Source of the DNA: Photobacterium alginatilyticum
GTDB lineage: Bacteria > Pseudomonadota > Gammaproteobacteria > Enterobacterales > Vibrionaceae
DNA length: 64,000 nt
Reading direction: 5' to 3'
Assembly (NCBI RefSeq): GCF_009910675.1
Contig: NZ_RSEJ01000027.1
Span: 40,368-104,367 of the forward strand
Shown: positions 54,962 to 63,831 of the stretch, piece after piece
Layout: the number at the start of each line of letters is the position of its first letter
Numbering within the stretch: the stretch's first letter is position 1
Notes under the pieces: generated by a model
The model's input: only the letters and a program-made list of their open reading frames with translations
Told to the model about the DNA's origin: nothing
Database searches by the model: none
Made by a program: the position numbers and the translations under genes

Positions 54962-54989
54962 AAGCTGGAGCCTTGTCTCCAGCTTTTTT
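54962..54989 (+). terminator. Terminator of groES-groEL
   Basis: A perfect 9-bp stem (AAGCTGGAG / CTCCAGCTT) with a 6-nt loop is followed by a run of T. Confidence 0.88.
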
Positions 54990-55110
54990 GTGCCTGTCGT
55001 ATATTGCACAGAAGCGGCGGGTTTCTGACAAAATGTTATCGTATCAACTATCTTCCTTGACGGTTAAGGTTGCTTTTCTTTCCTCGAACAGTTCATCCGT
55101 GAAATCCCTT

Positions 55111-55204
55111 AAAAAGCTGTACGCTTATTATTGTTATTTAAAACAATGGCTTACATTTACATTTGAAGTCATCAGTTCATGGTGTTACTTTCGCTCAGCT
55201 TTTT
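55111..55204. repeat. AT-rich repeat, copy A
   Basis: The copy begins AAAAAGCTG and ends CAGCTTTTT, a perfect 9-bp terminal inverted repeat 94 bp apart overall. It contains TTTAAAACAAT and CTTACATTT, which recur in diverged form in the following copies. Confidence 0.55.
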
Positions 55205-55284
55205 GCTGAACAAAGCTCTGTTTGCTGATCATGTTCGACATTATGAGAAGGGAAAAGCCATAAAAAGGCTGTGCAGGGTTCTCC

Positions 55285-55417
55285 GGAGAAAAAGCTGGAA
55301 AAGCTGTACTGTATTTTTGTTGTTTAAATTCAGTAATTTACATTTAGAGCTAGGGTTATTAGATCTAGGTGTTCTATTTGCTCACATAAAAGCTGTCTCA
55401 GAAAAGAAAAGCTGTAC
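55285..55417. repeat. AT-rich repeat, copy B
   Basis: It begins GAAAAAGCT then GGAAAAGCTGTAC and closes with another AAAGCTGTAC (55408-55417), 108 nt after the first (55300-55309). TTTACATTTAG and TTTGCTCA inside match copy A at the same relative positions. Confidence 0.55.
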
Positions 55418-55462
55418 ATACTCCAGAGTAATGTCGCATTTTAACCACGACAAGCTTTAAAG

Positions 55463-55575
55463 GAAAAAAGCTCGAAAAACTGAACAAGATTATCTCCTTT
55501 TAAAACAACAACTTAAATTGGTGATGCAAGTTATTGTATTAAAGTTTTGTTTTGCTCAGCTTTAAGTTGTACCTT
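55463..55575. repeat. AT-rich repeat, copy C
   Basis: A more diverged copy: it begins GGAAAAAAGCTCG, AAAAACTGAAC, contains CTTTTAAAACAACAACTTA and ends TTTGCTCAGCTTTAAG plus TTGTACC, parallel to copies A and B. It lies just beyond the 3' end of mgtC. Confidence 0.45.
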
Positions 55576-55594
55576 TCGTGGAAAGGTGTACGGT

Positions 55595-56101
55595 TTATCC
55601 CCCGGATTGAGCCGGAGGCGGGGTACGCTTCATTAGTTTGCGCTGACGACGGTCAGACCAATGGGCGTGAACCCCCTTGCGCAGAAAGCGTAGGCTGTTT
55701 TCCAGCTTGTCGACGCCGAGCAGTACCGCAATCATGACGCCCGTCATAATCACCGCGCTCTGACCATAGCCCAGCCCGATGGTGACGCCTAGCGCGGCCA
55801 GCATCCAGACCACAGCCGCTGATGTCACGCCGTGTATTTGGCCGTCACGGTTCATCATCACACCGGCACCGAGGAAGCCGATACCGGTGATCACCTGGGC
55901 CATGACACGGGCAATGTCGGCATTGCTGTCAGACAGTGTTCGCCCGAGCGTGATAAAGCAGTAAGTGCCGACAATGATTAAGGTCGATGTACGGATCCCC
56001 ACCGGTTTGCCTCGTAGCTGGCGCTCCAAACCGATCAGAGCGCCGCAGATCCCGCATTTCATTAGCGCAGGCCACGCAAAGGGGGCAATGTCAGGCCACA
56101 T
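55595..56101 (-). CDS. MgtC/SapB family membrane protein
   Basis: A 168-aa MgtC/SapB-type membrane protein with four to five helices. The family core GLERQLRGKPVGIRTSTLI, ARVMAQVITGIGFLGAGVMM and GVTSAAVVWMLAALGVTIGL is intact. ATG 56101 has AGGAG 8 nt upstream; the frame is open into rimK but that part is not family-like. It follows rimK by 16 nt, so the two are probably one unit. Homologues are tied to magnesium stress or F-ATPase control; the role here is not known. Confidence 0.88.
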   Translation of the reverse strand: MWPDIAPFAWPALMKCGICGALIGLERQLRGKPVGIRTSTLIIVGTYCFITLGRTLSDSNADIARVMAQVITGIGFLGAGVMMNRDGQIHGVTSAAVVWMLAALGVTIGLGYGQSAVIMTGVMIAVLLGVDKLENSLRFLRKGVHAHWSDRRQRKLMKRTPPPAQSGG

Positions 56102-56117
56102 TGCATTTTCTCCTGGT

Positions 56118-57023
56118 TTATTGAAACGGTAGCCGGCGGCGCCCTTTCTTGGCGGCATGCTTTTCGATGAACTCGACAATCAGGCCGGCAATGTCCTTGC
56201 CTGTGGCACTCTCTATCCCTTCCAGCCCCGGTGAGGAGTTGACTTCCATCACCAGTGGCCCGCGTTTTGAGCGCAGCAGGTCAACACCGGCAACGCTGAG
56301 CCCCATCGCCTTGGCGGCAGCAACGGCCGTCTTGCGCTCTTCCGGGCTGATCCGGATGATAGCGGCACTGCCGCCACGGTGCAGGTTCGAACGGAACTCT
56401 CCGTCGGCAGCCTGGCGTTTCATTGCTGCTATCACCTTGTCGCCAATCACAAAGCAGCGAATATCGGCACCGCCGGCCTCCTCGATAAACTCCTGCACCA
56501 TGATATTGGCTTTTAGGCCCATAAAGGCTTCAATCACGCTCTCGGCCGCTTTCTGGGTTTCTGCCAGTACGACACCGATTCCCTGGGTGCCCTCGAGCAG
56601 CTTGATCACTAGCGGTGCACCGCCGACCATCTTGATCAGATCGGGGACATCGTCGGGTTTGCTGGCAAACCCGGTAATTGGCATCCCGATGCCTTTGCGA
56701 CTGAGTAGCTGCAGCGAGCGCAGTTTGTCGCGAGAACGAGAAATCGCAATGGACTGATTGACCGAAAATACATCCATCATTTCAAACTGACGCAGTACCG
56801 AGCAGCCATAGAACGTAATGTCTGAACCAATACGGGGAATGATGGCATCAAAGCCGGTTAAATCATTACCCTCGAAATGAATCGACGGCTGTACCGAGTT
56901 GATATTCATATAACAACGCAGTGCATTGATGATTACTGCCTCGTGGCCACGCTCTTCGCAGGCTAGGCGCAGGCGACGGGTGGAATACAGGTTTTCGTTC
57001 TGGGATAAAATGCCAATTTTCAT
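56118..57023 (-). CDS. rimK: RimK, ribosomal protein S6 glutamate ligase
   Basis: RimK adds glutamate residues to the C-terminus of ribosomal protein S6. The 301-aa product is an ATP-grasp ligase with N-terminal MKIGILSQNENLYSTRRL, nucleotide-binding PLVIKLLEGTQGIGVVLAET and metal-binding VMEVNSSPGLEGIE. ATG 57023 is preferred over an in-frame start six codons upstream. It shows no decay. Repeat units of one family lie on both sides of the rimK-mgtC pair. Confidence 0.94.
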   Translation of the reverse strand: MKIGILSQNENLYSTRRLRLACEERGHEAVIINALRCYMNINSVQPSIHFEGNDLTGFDAIIPRIGSDITFYGCSVLRQFEMMDVFSVNQSIAISRSRDKLRSLQLLSRKGIGMPITGFASKPDDVPDLIKMVGGAPLVIKLLEGTQGIGVVLAETQKAAESVIEAFMGLKANIMVQEFIEEAGGADIRCFVIGDKVIAAMKRQAADGEFRSNLHRGGSAAIIRISPEERKTAVAAAKAMGLSVAGVDLLRSKRGPLVMEVNSSPGLEGIESATGKDIAGLIVEFIEKHAAKKGRRRLPFQ

Positions 57024-57247
57024 TGCGTTACTCGTTATCAATAGTCAGAAAGGCTCAGCAAGGGAAGTTTGGCTGCCTTCTATCCTGCTGAATGGAGCGC
57101 GACTATGCGCCCGAAATGGCTGAAAAGCGAGCGAAATGGCGATGATATTTTTTTATCGTCTGAACAAGGGAATTTGCTTGAACCCGGTGATTTCGAAGGA
57201 AGCATTTGGCTTGCGGTAGCCTTTTAGAGGCATGTTGAGTTTGTCAG

Positions 57248-57376
57248 GAAAAAAGCTAGAAAAGCTGTACGTAAATAAGCCCATAAAAATCAGACGTTTA
57301 ACTTAATGTTTTGCATTTGTCTTGTGGTGAGGTGAAAGGTGCATCAATTAGCTGTTTTAGACGGGCAAAGCTGTAC
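57248..57376. repeat. AT-rich repeat, copy D
   Basis: It begins GGAAAAAAGCTA then GAAAAGCTGTAC, nearly identical to the start of copy B, and closes with AAAGCTGTAC (57367-57376), 105 nt after the first (57262-57271). The interior is poorly conserved. Confidence 0.5.
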
Positions 57377-57392
57377 GTGTGAAATATCGCTA

Positions 57393-57422
57393 TCAAGAAA
57401 AGGCCAGCATGACGCTGGCCTT
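57393..57422 (-). terminator. Terminator after bsrV
   Basis: A perfect 9-bp stem (AAGGCCAGC / GCTGGCCTT) with a 5-nt loop is followed on the minus strand by TTCTT. Confidence 0.85.
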
Positions 57423-57442
57423 GAATGTCGATGAGGTCGTCC

Positions 57443-58657
57443 TTAGCGGTAGATACGTGGGTTGGTTGCTCCCCAAACCGTATAGTGCTCCGGTAGAATG
57501 CGACCGCTTTTCTCTTCGGTCTCTTCGCCAGTGATGTGCTCTGCGCCCTGGTGGCCAAAAATAACCACTTCGTCATTGGCCTGTACATCGATGATGTCGG
57601 TGACATCGACCATCGTGGTATTCATCGACGCCATTCCCATCACTTTCGCGCGCTGGCCGTTGATCAGTACGTCCGCCTTGTTACTTAAAGAGCGGGCAAA
57701 GCCATCAGAGTAGCCGATAGGCAGGTTAGCCAGAACAGAGTCGCGCTCTAACACTTTTGTGCTACCGTAGCCGATGGTGCTGCCTGCCGGGAAGTGGTGA
57801 AGCGATGCGACGCGAGTTTTGAAAGAGACGATACGCTGATACGGTGCCGTCGCCGGATAATCACCGTAAAGCATGCCGCCCGGGCGAACCATATCAAGAT
57901 GAGCTTCAGGCAGGTTCAGGGTAATGTACGAGTTGGCAACATGAAGAGTAATGTCTTCCCGCTCAAGCCCGGCACTGTCCATCAACCACTGGGTTTCTAC
58001 CTTGAAGCGATCGACCTTGCGCTTGATTTCGTCAAGGCCTTCGTTCGGGAAGTGGGTCATCATACCGACAATTTCCAGGCTCGGGTTGCCGGCGATCTCG
58101 ACTCCTTCTACCTGCCCTTCATAAGTTGTCAGATCCAGGCCGTTACGGCCCATGCCTGAGGTATTCAGTGCGAGGTGAACAGGAATGGTGGTGCCGTGGG
58201 CCCGGGCAATATCGATGATTTGATCGGCTTGTGCCTTGGTGCCGATTAGCTCTTCCATCTGGTATTCCAGCCCGGCCTCGATTTCGTTCTTGCTTGCTGC
58301 ACGCACGCGCATGATTTTGCCGGTATAGCCATGCTTACGTACGACGCGAGCTTCTTCGTTGCTGGTGATCCCCACGCACGGTACCTGATTGGCGATGATG
58401 CTCGGCATCAGGCCTGCAATGCCATTGCCGTACGCGTCGGCTTTCATGATGGCGCAGATCTTTGTCTCGGCGTTGAGCTGATTCTGGAGTAACTGAATGT
58501 TGCCTGAGAAAGCCTGGGTATCGATTTCTAGCCATGCATTGCTTGATTGAATGCGCTCTTCGCGTTCGCTGTTGTCAAAATCAACCAGCAGAGGGGCGGC
58601 ATCAACGGCAGTGTGGCCCGTTAGGGCAAGAGCAAGGAGGCTAAGCTTCAGTTTCAA
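57443..58657 (-). CDS. bsrV: Periplasmic broad-spectrum amino acid racemase BsrV
   Basis: BsrV makes non-canonical D-amino acids in the periplasm using PLP. The 404-aa product has a signal peptide (MKLKLSLLALALTGHTAVDA) unlike cytoplasmic alanine racemase, the PLP-lysine motif KADAYGNG at about residue 73, and Bsr-type segments such as CAIMKADAYGNGIAGLMPSI and MASMNTTMVDVTDI. It closely follows the V. cholerae BsrV pattern as I recall it. It is 41 nt downstream of a chemoreceptor gene, likely in one operon. Confidence 0.92.
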   Translation of the reverse strand: MKLKLSLLALALTGHTAVDAAPLLVDFDNSEREERIQSSNAWLEIDTQAFSGNIQLLQNQLNAETKICAIMKADAYGNGIAGLMPSIIANQVPCVGITSNEEARVVRKHGYTGKIMRVRAASKNEIEAGLEYQMEELIGTKAQADQIIDIARAHGTTIPVHLALNTSGMGRNGLDLTTYEGQVEGVEIAGNPSLEIVGMMTHFPNEGLDEIKRKVDRFKVETQWLMDSAGLEREDITLHVANSYITLNLPEAHLDMVRPGGMLYGDYPATAPYQRIVSFKTRVASLHHFPAGSTIGYGSTKVLERDSVLANLPIGYSDGFARSLSNKADVLINGQRAKVMGMASMNTTMVDVTDIIDVQANDEVVIFGHQGAEHITGEETEEKSGRILPEHYTVWGATNPRIYR

Positions 58658-58698
58658 AATGTATTTCCTATTCTTTACGGTTAAAAAAGGCTGTTAAT

Positions 58699-60315
58699 TT
58701 ATAGGGTGAACAGCTGCACCACTTTGCGCAGTTCAGTCGCCCGGCGTTTGAGCTCCTCGACCCCTTGCTGGGCTTCTTGGGTCGAGAGTCGGTTCTCATC
58801 AGCGCTGCTGCTGAGTGCGGCGACATTGGATGACAGGTGCTCGGCGGCGAAAGCCTGTTCCTTGACGGATTCGGTGATTTCTTCCATTCCTTCGGTGACC
58901 GACGTAATTTCAGTGCGGAAGCCGTTGAGGGATTCATTGGCCTGATCGGCGTGCTGTACGCAGTTATCGACCTGTCCGACGGCAGATTGCATGGTGTCGG
59001 TGGCCCCGCTGGTATCACTTTGGATGGTATTGATCATGGAGCCGATCTCTACCGTAGCCTTGGCTGTGCGTTCTGACAGCTGGCGAACCTCATCGGCGAC
59101 GACGGCAAACCCGCGTCCCTGCTCGCCGGCCCGGGCAGCCTCGATGGCGGCATTGAGCGCCAGCAAATTGGTCTGGTCGGCGATATCTTTGATCACCTCG
59201 ACAATGGAGTTAATGTCATTGGCACGGCCATCAAGCTGGTGAAGCTTTTCGGCAACGGTATTTGTTTCGAGCTGGACGCTCTGCATGCCTGTCACGGCAT
59301 GGTTGATAGCCCCGACAGTGTCCTGGGTATGTTGCTCGAAATGGGTCATCTTTTGGTTGGCGAGAGTGACCACTTCCGAGATGCTCTGAGAGCTGGTTGC
59401 CAGCTCTTCGATGGCGGTTGCACTGTTGCCGACATTCTCGGCCTGTTCGACGGAGCGTTCGGTTACGGCTTGAATCAGACTGTCGAGCTGGGTGCTAACG
59501 GCTGCTACGCTGTCTGTGGACTGGTTGATTTCCAGCAGGCGCTCACGCAAGGCGACCATGAAAGTATTGAATGACTGCGACATGGTGCCGACTTCGTCTT
59601 TGCTGGTTACCGGCACTTGCTGGGTCAGGTTCCAGTCCCCATTGGCAATGTTGAGCAGTACGGCATTGAGGGCATTAATAGGCGCGACAAGACGATTGGC
59701 AAAAAGACGGGCGACAATCAGAGCCAGTGCCATTACGATCACCGCAGTGATACAGACCAGCTTAAGTTCGCCTTCGATCATTGCATCGACTTCACTCAGG
59801 GAGACATCGACACCGATGACATAGGTGTCGCCTGCCTGTGTGCGAAACGGCACGAAAATCGAGCGGTACCGGCCGTATTCACCTTGGTATTCTTCGAATT
59901 GAACCTGTTGGGTAGCAAAGGCCTTGTGCAGCATTTTCGGCACGATCTTGTATTCTTCCAGGTACCAGTTTTGGTAGCGACCTGAGCGTGCCTCGTCATC
60001 GGTTTGGTTGATATAGGTGTAATATACTCGACCGTTTTTCATCACGGTGGAGTAGGCCCAATCCAAATCTGAAGCCTGGGTGAAGCTGGTCAGGTTGCGG
60101 GAAATGTCGTCGTAGTTGCTGCCGGCTTTGTCCAGGTGATCATGTCGCCCGTCACCGATTATTTTATTGGTGGCATGGGCTGCCGTTGTCAGCTCGGTAT
60201 TCAGGCTGCTAATGGTTCTGTCTTGCAAAGCCTGGTAGGAAAAAGTGGATAGCACCAGGATGATGATGAGTGAGAGAGCTGCAAAACATGCCGATAATTT
60301 AGTTTTAAGGTTCAT
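58699..60315 (-). CDS. Methyl-accepting chemotaxis protein
   Basis: A 538-aa chemoreceptor: N-terminal membrane helix (residues about 8-28), a periplasmic Cache-like sensor (about 30-185), a second helix (about 188-208), HAMP (about 210-260, NALNAVLLNIANGDWNLT) and a signalling domain with the conserved hairpin tip (DIADQTNLLALNAAIEAARA, GEQGRGFAVVADEVRQLSER). No C-terminal CheR-binding pentapeptide. It precedes bsrV. In V. cholerae the receptor encoded with bsrV senses D-Arg/D-Lys, so a D-amino-acid ligand is plausible here (inference). Confidence 0.93.
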   Translation of the reverse strand: MNLKTKLSACFAALSLIIILVLSTFSYQALQDRTISSLNTELTTAAHATNKIIGDGRHDHLDKAGSNYDDISRNLTSFTQASDLDWAYSTVMKNGRVYYTYINQTDDEARSGRYQNWYLEEYKIVPKMLHKAFATQQVQFEEYQGEYGRYRSIFVPFRTQAGDTYVIGVDVSLSEVDAMIEGELKLVCITAVIVMALALIVARLFANRLVAPINALNAVLLNIANGDWNLTQQVPVTSKDEVGTMSQSFNTFMVALRERLLEINQSTDSVAAVSTQLDSLIQAVTERSVEQAENVGNSATAIEELATSSQSISEVVTLANQKMTHFEQHTQDTVGAINHAVTGMQSVQLETNTVAEKLHQLDGRANDINSIVEVIKDIADQTNLLALNAAIEAARAGEQGRGFAVVADEVRQLSERTAKATVEIGSMINTIQSDTSGATDTMQSAVGQVDNCVQHADQANESLNGFRTEITSVTEGMEEITESVKEQAFAAEHLSSNVAALSSSADENRLSTQEAQQGVEELKRRATELRKVVQLFTL

Positions 60316-60557
60316 TTTGTTAGTTGCTTCTTATCATGTGATATTCGTTCCATAATTGTGTTGCATGGACAATATGCGACAGATCACTCAAAGCACTTAA
60401 GGGGACGAACGTCGTTCGCTGTTTTTTTCTACGTTTTGCTGAAAGAATGGGCGGAGATAAGAGGCGGAGATAAGAAGTGGATGTAGAGGTATGCTGAAAG
60501 TGGGTTTGCGTTACTTATCGCGCAAACCCATCGAGTTAGGTGGGACTAACAGGGAGA

Positions 60558-61580
60558 TTACTCGAGGTGAAGATCAAGCGGGGTTTTGCTGTTTCTTCCC
60601 CCAATTTCTCGGGTCAGGCGGGGCACCAGATAGCCCGAGACATTTTCCAGGAGCCCGGCGATGAGCTTGCGGGCCTGTTCGTCATCGACCATGAAGTGAG
60701 CCGCGCCCTGTACCTTGTCCAGTACGTGGAGGTAGTAGGGCAGGATACCGGCATCAAACAGGGCCTCGCTCAGTTGCGAGAGGGCACCGACCGAATCATT
60801 CACCCCTCTCAGCAGAACACCTTGGTTGAGTAGCGTGACATTGGCCTGCTTGAGTTTGGTCATCGCCTGGCGAAATTCGTCATTGATTTCGTTGGCATGG
60901 TTGATGTGAGTCACCAGAACCGTCTGCAATCGGCTTTGCTTAAGCAGCATGCACAGTTGTTCGTTAATACGTGCCGGAAGTACCACGGGCAGGCGAGAGT
61001 GGATCCGAAGACGTTTGATATGCGGGATCCGGTCGATCCTTTCGATCAGCCATTGTAGCTCATGATCCTTGGCCATCAGAGGATCACCGCCGGAAAGAAT
61101 GACCTCGTTGACCTCGGGCTGGGTTGCAATATAGTCGAGTGCGGTCTGCCAGTGGCGCTTGCTGCCCTTGTTGTCCCCGTAGGGGAAATGACGGCGGAAG
61201 CAGTAGCGGCAGTTGACCGCGCAGCCTCCTTTTACAATCATCAACACCCGGTTCTTGTATTTGTGCAGCAGGCCGGGAATGGCATTGTCCTGCTCTTCCA
61301 GCGGATCGAGGGAATAACCGCTATGTACCTCGAACTCTTCTTCGAGCGGGAGTACTTGTCGCAGTAACGGGTCGTAGGGGTTGCCAACTTCCATTCTTTC
61401 GACAAAGCTCATAGGAACACGGAGCGCAAATAATTTCCGGGCTGCGAGGCCAGATTCCCAGGGAGTCGGATCAATTTCCAGGGTTTTGAGCAGCAGAAAG
61501 GGATCGGATATCGCATTCGCTAGATCATTGAGCCAGTTTTGCTCAACAGTTGATGCGTTTCGGGTTATTATATGCGGCAT
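60558..61580 (-). CDS. epmB: EpmB, EF-P (R)-beta-lysylation lysine 2,3-aminomutase
   Basis: EpmB (YjeK) is a radical-SAM enzyme that converts L-alpha-lysine to (R)-beta-lysine, which EpmA attaches to EF-P. The 340-aa product has the radical-SAM cluster CAVNCRYCF and aminomutase segments EVILSGGDPLMAKDHELQWL and RLRIHSRLPVVLPARI. ATG 61580 is used; the frame opens three codons earlier at TTG. It is divergent from efp, its substrate gene, with a 33-nt gap. EpmA is not in this window. Confidence 0.95.
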   Translation of the reverse strand: MPHIITRNASTVEQNWLNDLANAISDPFLLLKTLEIDPTPWESGLAARKLFALRVPMSFVERMEVGNPYDPLLRQVLPLEEEFEVHSGYSLDPLEEQDNAIPGLLHKYKNRVLMIVKGGCAVNCRYCFRRHFPYGDNKGSKRHWQTALDYIATQPEVNEVILSGGDPLMAKDHELQWLIERIDRIPHIKRLRIHSRLPVVLPARINEQLCMLLKQSRLQTVLVTHINHANEINDEFRQAMTKLKQANVTLLNQGVLLRGVNDSVGALSQLSEALFDAGILPYYLHVLDKVQGAAHFMVDDEQARKLIAGLLENVSGYLVPRLTREIGGRNSKTPLDLHLE

Positions 61581-61613
61581 TAAATACAACTCGAAGATGT
61601 TAAGAGGATAGAA

Positions 61614-62180
61614 ATGGCGTCTTTCAGCACCAATGAATTCCGCGGCGGAATGAAAATTATGCTAGATAATGAACCATGTGTCATTATCGAAAACGAATTT
61701 GTTAAGCCAGGTAAAGGCCAGGCGTTCAACCGCGTTAAGATCCGTAAGCTACTTTCAGGCAAGGTGCTTGAAAAGACTTTCAAGTCTGGTGAGTCGGTTG
61801 AAGCTGCAGACGTAATCGACATCGATCTTGATTACCTGTACAACGATGGTGAATTCTACCACTTCATGAACAACGAAACATTCGAGCAGCTTGCTGCAGA
61901 TGTTAAAGCTGTTGGTGATAATGCGAAGTGGCTGGTAGAGAACAATACTTGTACGCTGACGCTGTGGAACGGTAACCCAATCACAGTGACTCCACCTAAC
62001 TTTGTTGAGCTGGAAGTGGTTGAAACTGATCCAGGTCTGAAAGGTGATACTCAGGGTACAGGTGGTAAGCCTGCAACACTAACTACAGGTGCTGTAGTAC
62101 GTGTACCGCTATTTATTCAGATTGGTGAAGTGGTCAAAGTTGATACGCGTAGCGCTGAATACGTAGGCCGTGTGAAGTAA
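61614..62180 (+). CDS. efp: Translation elongation factor P
   Basis: EF-P relieves ribosome stalling at polyproline stretches. The 188-aa product has three beta-barrel domains; the modified Lys is K34 in EFVKPGKGQAF, consistent with beta-lysylation by EpmA/EpmB. It is divergent from epmB, and a strong terminator follows. Length is standard. Confidence 0.97.
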   Translation: MASFSTNEFRGGMKIMLDNEPCVIIENEFVKPGKGQAFNRVKIRKLLSGKVLEKTFKSGESVEAADVIDIDLDYLYNDGEFYHFMNNETFEQLAADVKAVGDNAKWLVENNTCTLTLWNGNPITVTPPNFVELEVVETDPGLKGDTQGTGGKPATLTTGAVVRVPLFIQIGEVVKVDTRSAEYVGRVK

Positions 62181-62196
62181 TCACTGCCTACTGTTG

Positions 62197-62226
62197 AAAA
62201 AAGGTCGCCTCGGCGGCCTTTTTTGT
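62197..62226 (+). terminator. Terminator after efp
   Basis: A GC-rich stem (AAAAAAGGTCGCC / GGCGGCCTTTTTT, one G-U) with a 2-nt apparent loop ends in a T-run. Confidence 0.88.
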
Positions 62227-62356
62227 TGCCTGTAACTTAAGCAAAATCAGTAATATTAGTTTGTTGGCATTGTCTTTATGAAGCTGGTTGTATTTGTTGT
62301 TAGAATCGTTTCTATTAATTTATTCGCAACAACAATATAGCTAGGTAAACGAAGAA

Positions 62357-63754
62357 ATGGATTTTAAGCCGCAAGCAAGCACAACATTAAAGAAGAAAAT
62401 ATCATTGCCAATCGTGGGGGGAATTCTCGGCGTATCAGCACTGATTGGTCTCGTTAACAGCTCCGTTCTAATGACTGATGCCGGTTATACTTACGTGCAT
62501 CAGAACAACGTGACGGGTGAGTTGGACGTGTTTAACGAGCCGGGGATTCACTTCCGGATGCCATTCTTGTCTAAGATCACTAAATATGATCAGGTGATTA
62601 CCGTCTCTTATGGTAATACGACGGGTGAAGACTTCTACCAGCGCCTGCCTCCGATCCAGGTACGCTTTGCCGATACCTATATCGGCAATATTCCCGTAAC
62701 TTTCCGTTTCAAGCTGTCGCTTGACCCTGAATCGGTGAAAAAAATGCACCGAGAGTTTCGTAACAACAGCAATTTGATTGATGCCTTGCTGGTTAAAAAT
62801 GCCCGCAATGTTACAGTGATCACCGCAACCCAATACACCGGGGAAGAGTTTTTCCAGGGCGGACTTAATCAGTTCAAGTCCAAGCTGGGGGATCAGCTTC
62901 GTGACGGTATTTACATGACAGAGCGTCGCCAGGTCGAGGTCGAGCAGATTGACTTGGCACCGGTTGGGGTCAATCAGTCCAACTCTAATCAGCTGCAGCG
63001 TACCCAGCAGTTGGTTTGGAAGACAGTACCGGTATTGGATGCGCAGGGTAACCCCGAGCGTCAGAACAACCCGCTACAACAATACGGTATTGCCGTTACC
63101 CAAGTGACAATCGGTGATCCGAAGCCGGAAGACCAATTGAACAAGCTGCTAATGGATAAGAAGCGTCTGGTTGCCGATCGTATTCGTGCCATCCAGGAGC
63201 AGGAAACCTCAAAGGCGCAGGCCGAAACCGAACAGTTGCGCAAAGAAATCCAGCGTACCCGTGAGGTACAGGATGCCCAGCGTAACAAAGAGCTGGCGAT
63301 TATTGCCCAGCAAAAAGAAGTCGAAGTTGCTCGCCAGATCGCGGAACGGGAGATTGTAGAGGTCGAGAAAAAGAAACGCCTAGCTGAGGTAGACAAAGAG
63401 AAAGAGCTGGCGATCGCTCAGGCAAACCTCGAAATCCAAAAGGCCAATGCGCTTTCTGCAGAGTATGAAGCGAAGGCGATTTTGGCCAAGGGTCGTGCGG
63501 AAGCGGAGATCCTGAAAGCGAAATATGATGCCTACGGTGCGAACCGTGATGTGTATCTGGCCGAGCTGAACCGCGATGTCTCGACGGCGCTGTACCAGAA
63601 CCTGAAGAACTACCAGGTGCAGATGCCTAATAACTATTTTGGCGGCAGTGAAGGCGGAAAGCTAACCACCAACCTTGATGTGATCACAGGTTTCGGGGCG
63701 TTAGGTATTTTAGAGCAGAGCCAGAAAATGGCCGAGTCGAACCCGAAGAAATAA
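62357..63754 (+). CDS. SPFH/band-7 domain membrane protein
   Basis: A 465-aa protein with one N-terminal membrane helix (SLPIVGGILGVSALIGLVNS), an SPFH domain (about residues 45-265; GYTYVHQNNVTGELDVFNEP then GIHFRMPFLSKITKYDQVIT) and a long alanine/glutamate-rich coiled coil (about 275-425), the layout of prohibitin/HflK-like scaffolds. The coiled coil contains QEQETSKAQAETEQLRKEIQ. It is a single gene between two terminators. Partner proteases are not encoded nearby, so the function is unknown beyond membrane scaffolding. Confidence 0.85.
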   Translation: MDFKPQASTTLKKKISLPIVGGILGVSALIGLVNSSVLMTDAGYTYVHQNNVTGELDVFNEPGIHFRMPFLSKITKYDQVITVSYGNTTGEDFYQRLPPIQVRFADTYIGNIPVTFRFKLSLDPESVKKMHREFRNNSNLIDALLVKNARNVTVITATQYTGEEFFQGGLNQFKSKLGDQLRDGIYMTERRQVEVEQIDLAPVGVNQSNSNQLQRTQQLVWKTVPVLDAQGNPERQNNPLQQYGIAVTQVTIGDPKPEDQLNKLLMDKKRLVADRIRAIQEQETSKAQAETEQLRKEIQRTREVQDAQRNKELAIIAQQKEVEVARQIAEREIVEVEKKKRLAEVDKEKELAIAQANLEIQKANALSAEYEAKAILAKGRAEAEILKAKYDAYGANRDVYLAELNRDVSTALYQNLKNYQVQMPNNYFGGSEGGKLTTNLDVITGFGALGILEQSQKMAESNPKK

Positions 63755-63776
63755 TGCTGGCTCAAGAGCATGAATA

Positions 63777-63806
63777 AAAAAAGCACCGCTCGTGCGGTGC
63801 TTTTTT
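63777..63806. terminator. Bidirectional terminator between SPFH gene and frdD
   Basis: GCACCGC / GCGGTGC with loop TCGT is flanked by six A and six T, so it works for both convergent genes. Confidence 0.9.
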
Positions 63807-63831
63807 GTAGCGGTAATTTCTTGTCTTGAGA

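Larger units (their letters stand above)
54839..55594. other. AT-rich noncoding region between groEL and mgtC with repeat units
   Basis: About 750 bp with no credible gene. It holds the groEL terminator (54962-54989) and three diverged copies of an AT-rich repeat marked by AAAGCTGTAC and TTTGCTCAGCTTT-like ends. Short open frames here contain repeat sequence and have no ribosome site or family likeness. Confidence 0.65.
57024..57442. other. Noncoding region between rimK and bsrV with repeat copy D
   Basis: About 420 bp with no gene: the rimK promoter side, a repeat unit (57248-57376) and the bsrV terminator (57393-57422). Confidence 0.6.

Noticed and set aside
54973..55460. Short plus-strand open frames downstream of groEL
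   Set aside because: They cover the terminator and AT-rich repeat units, lack ribosome sites and have no family likeness.
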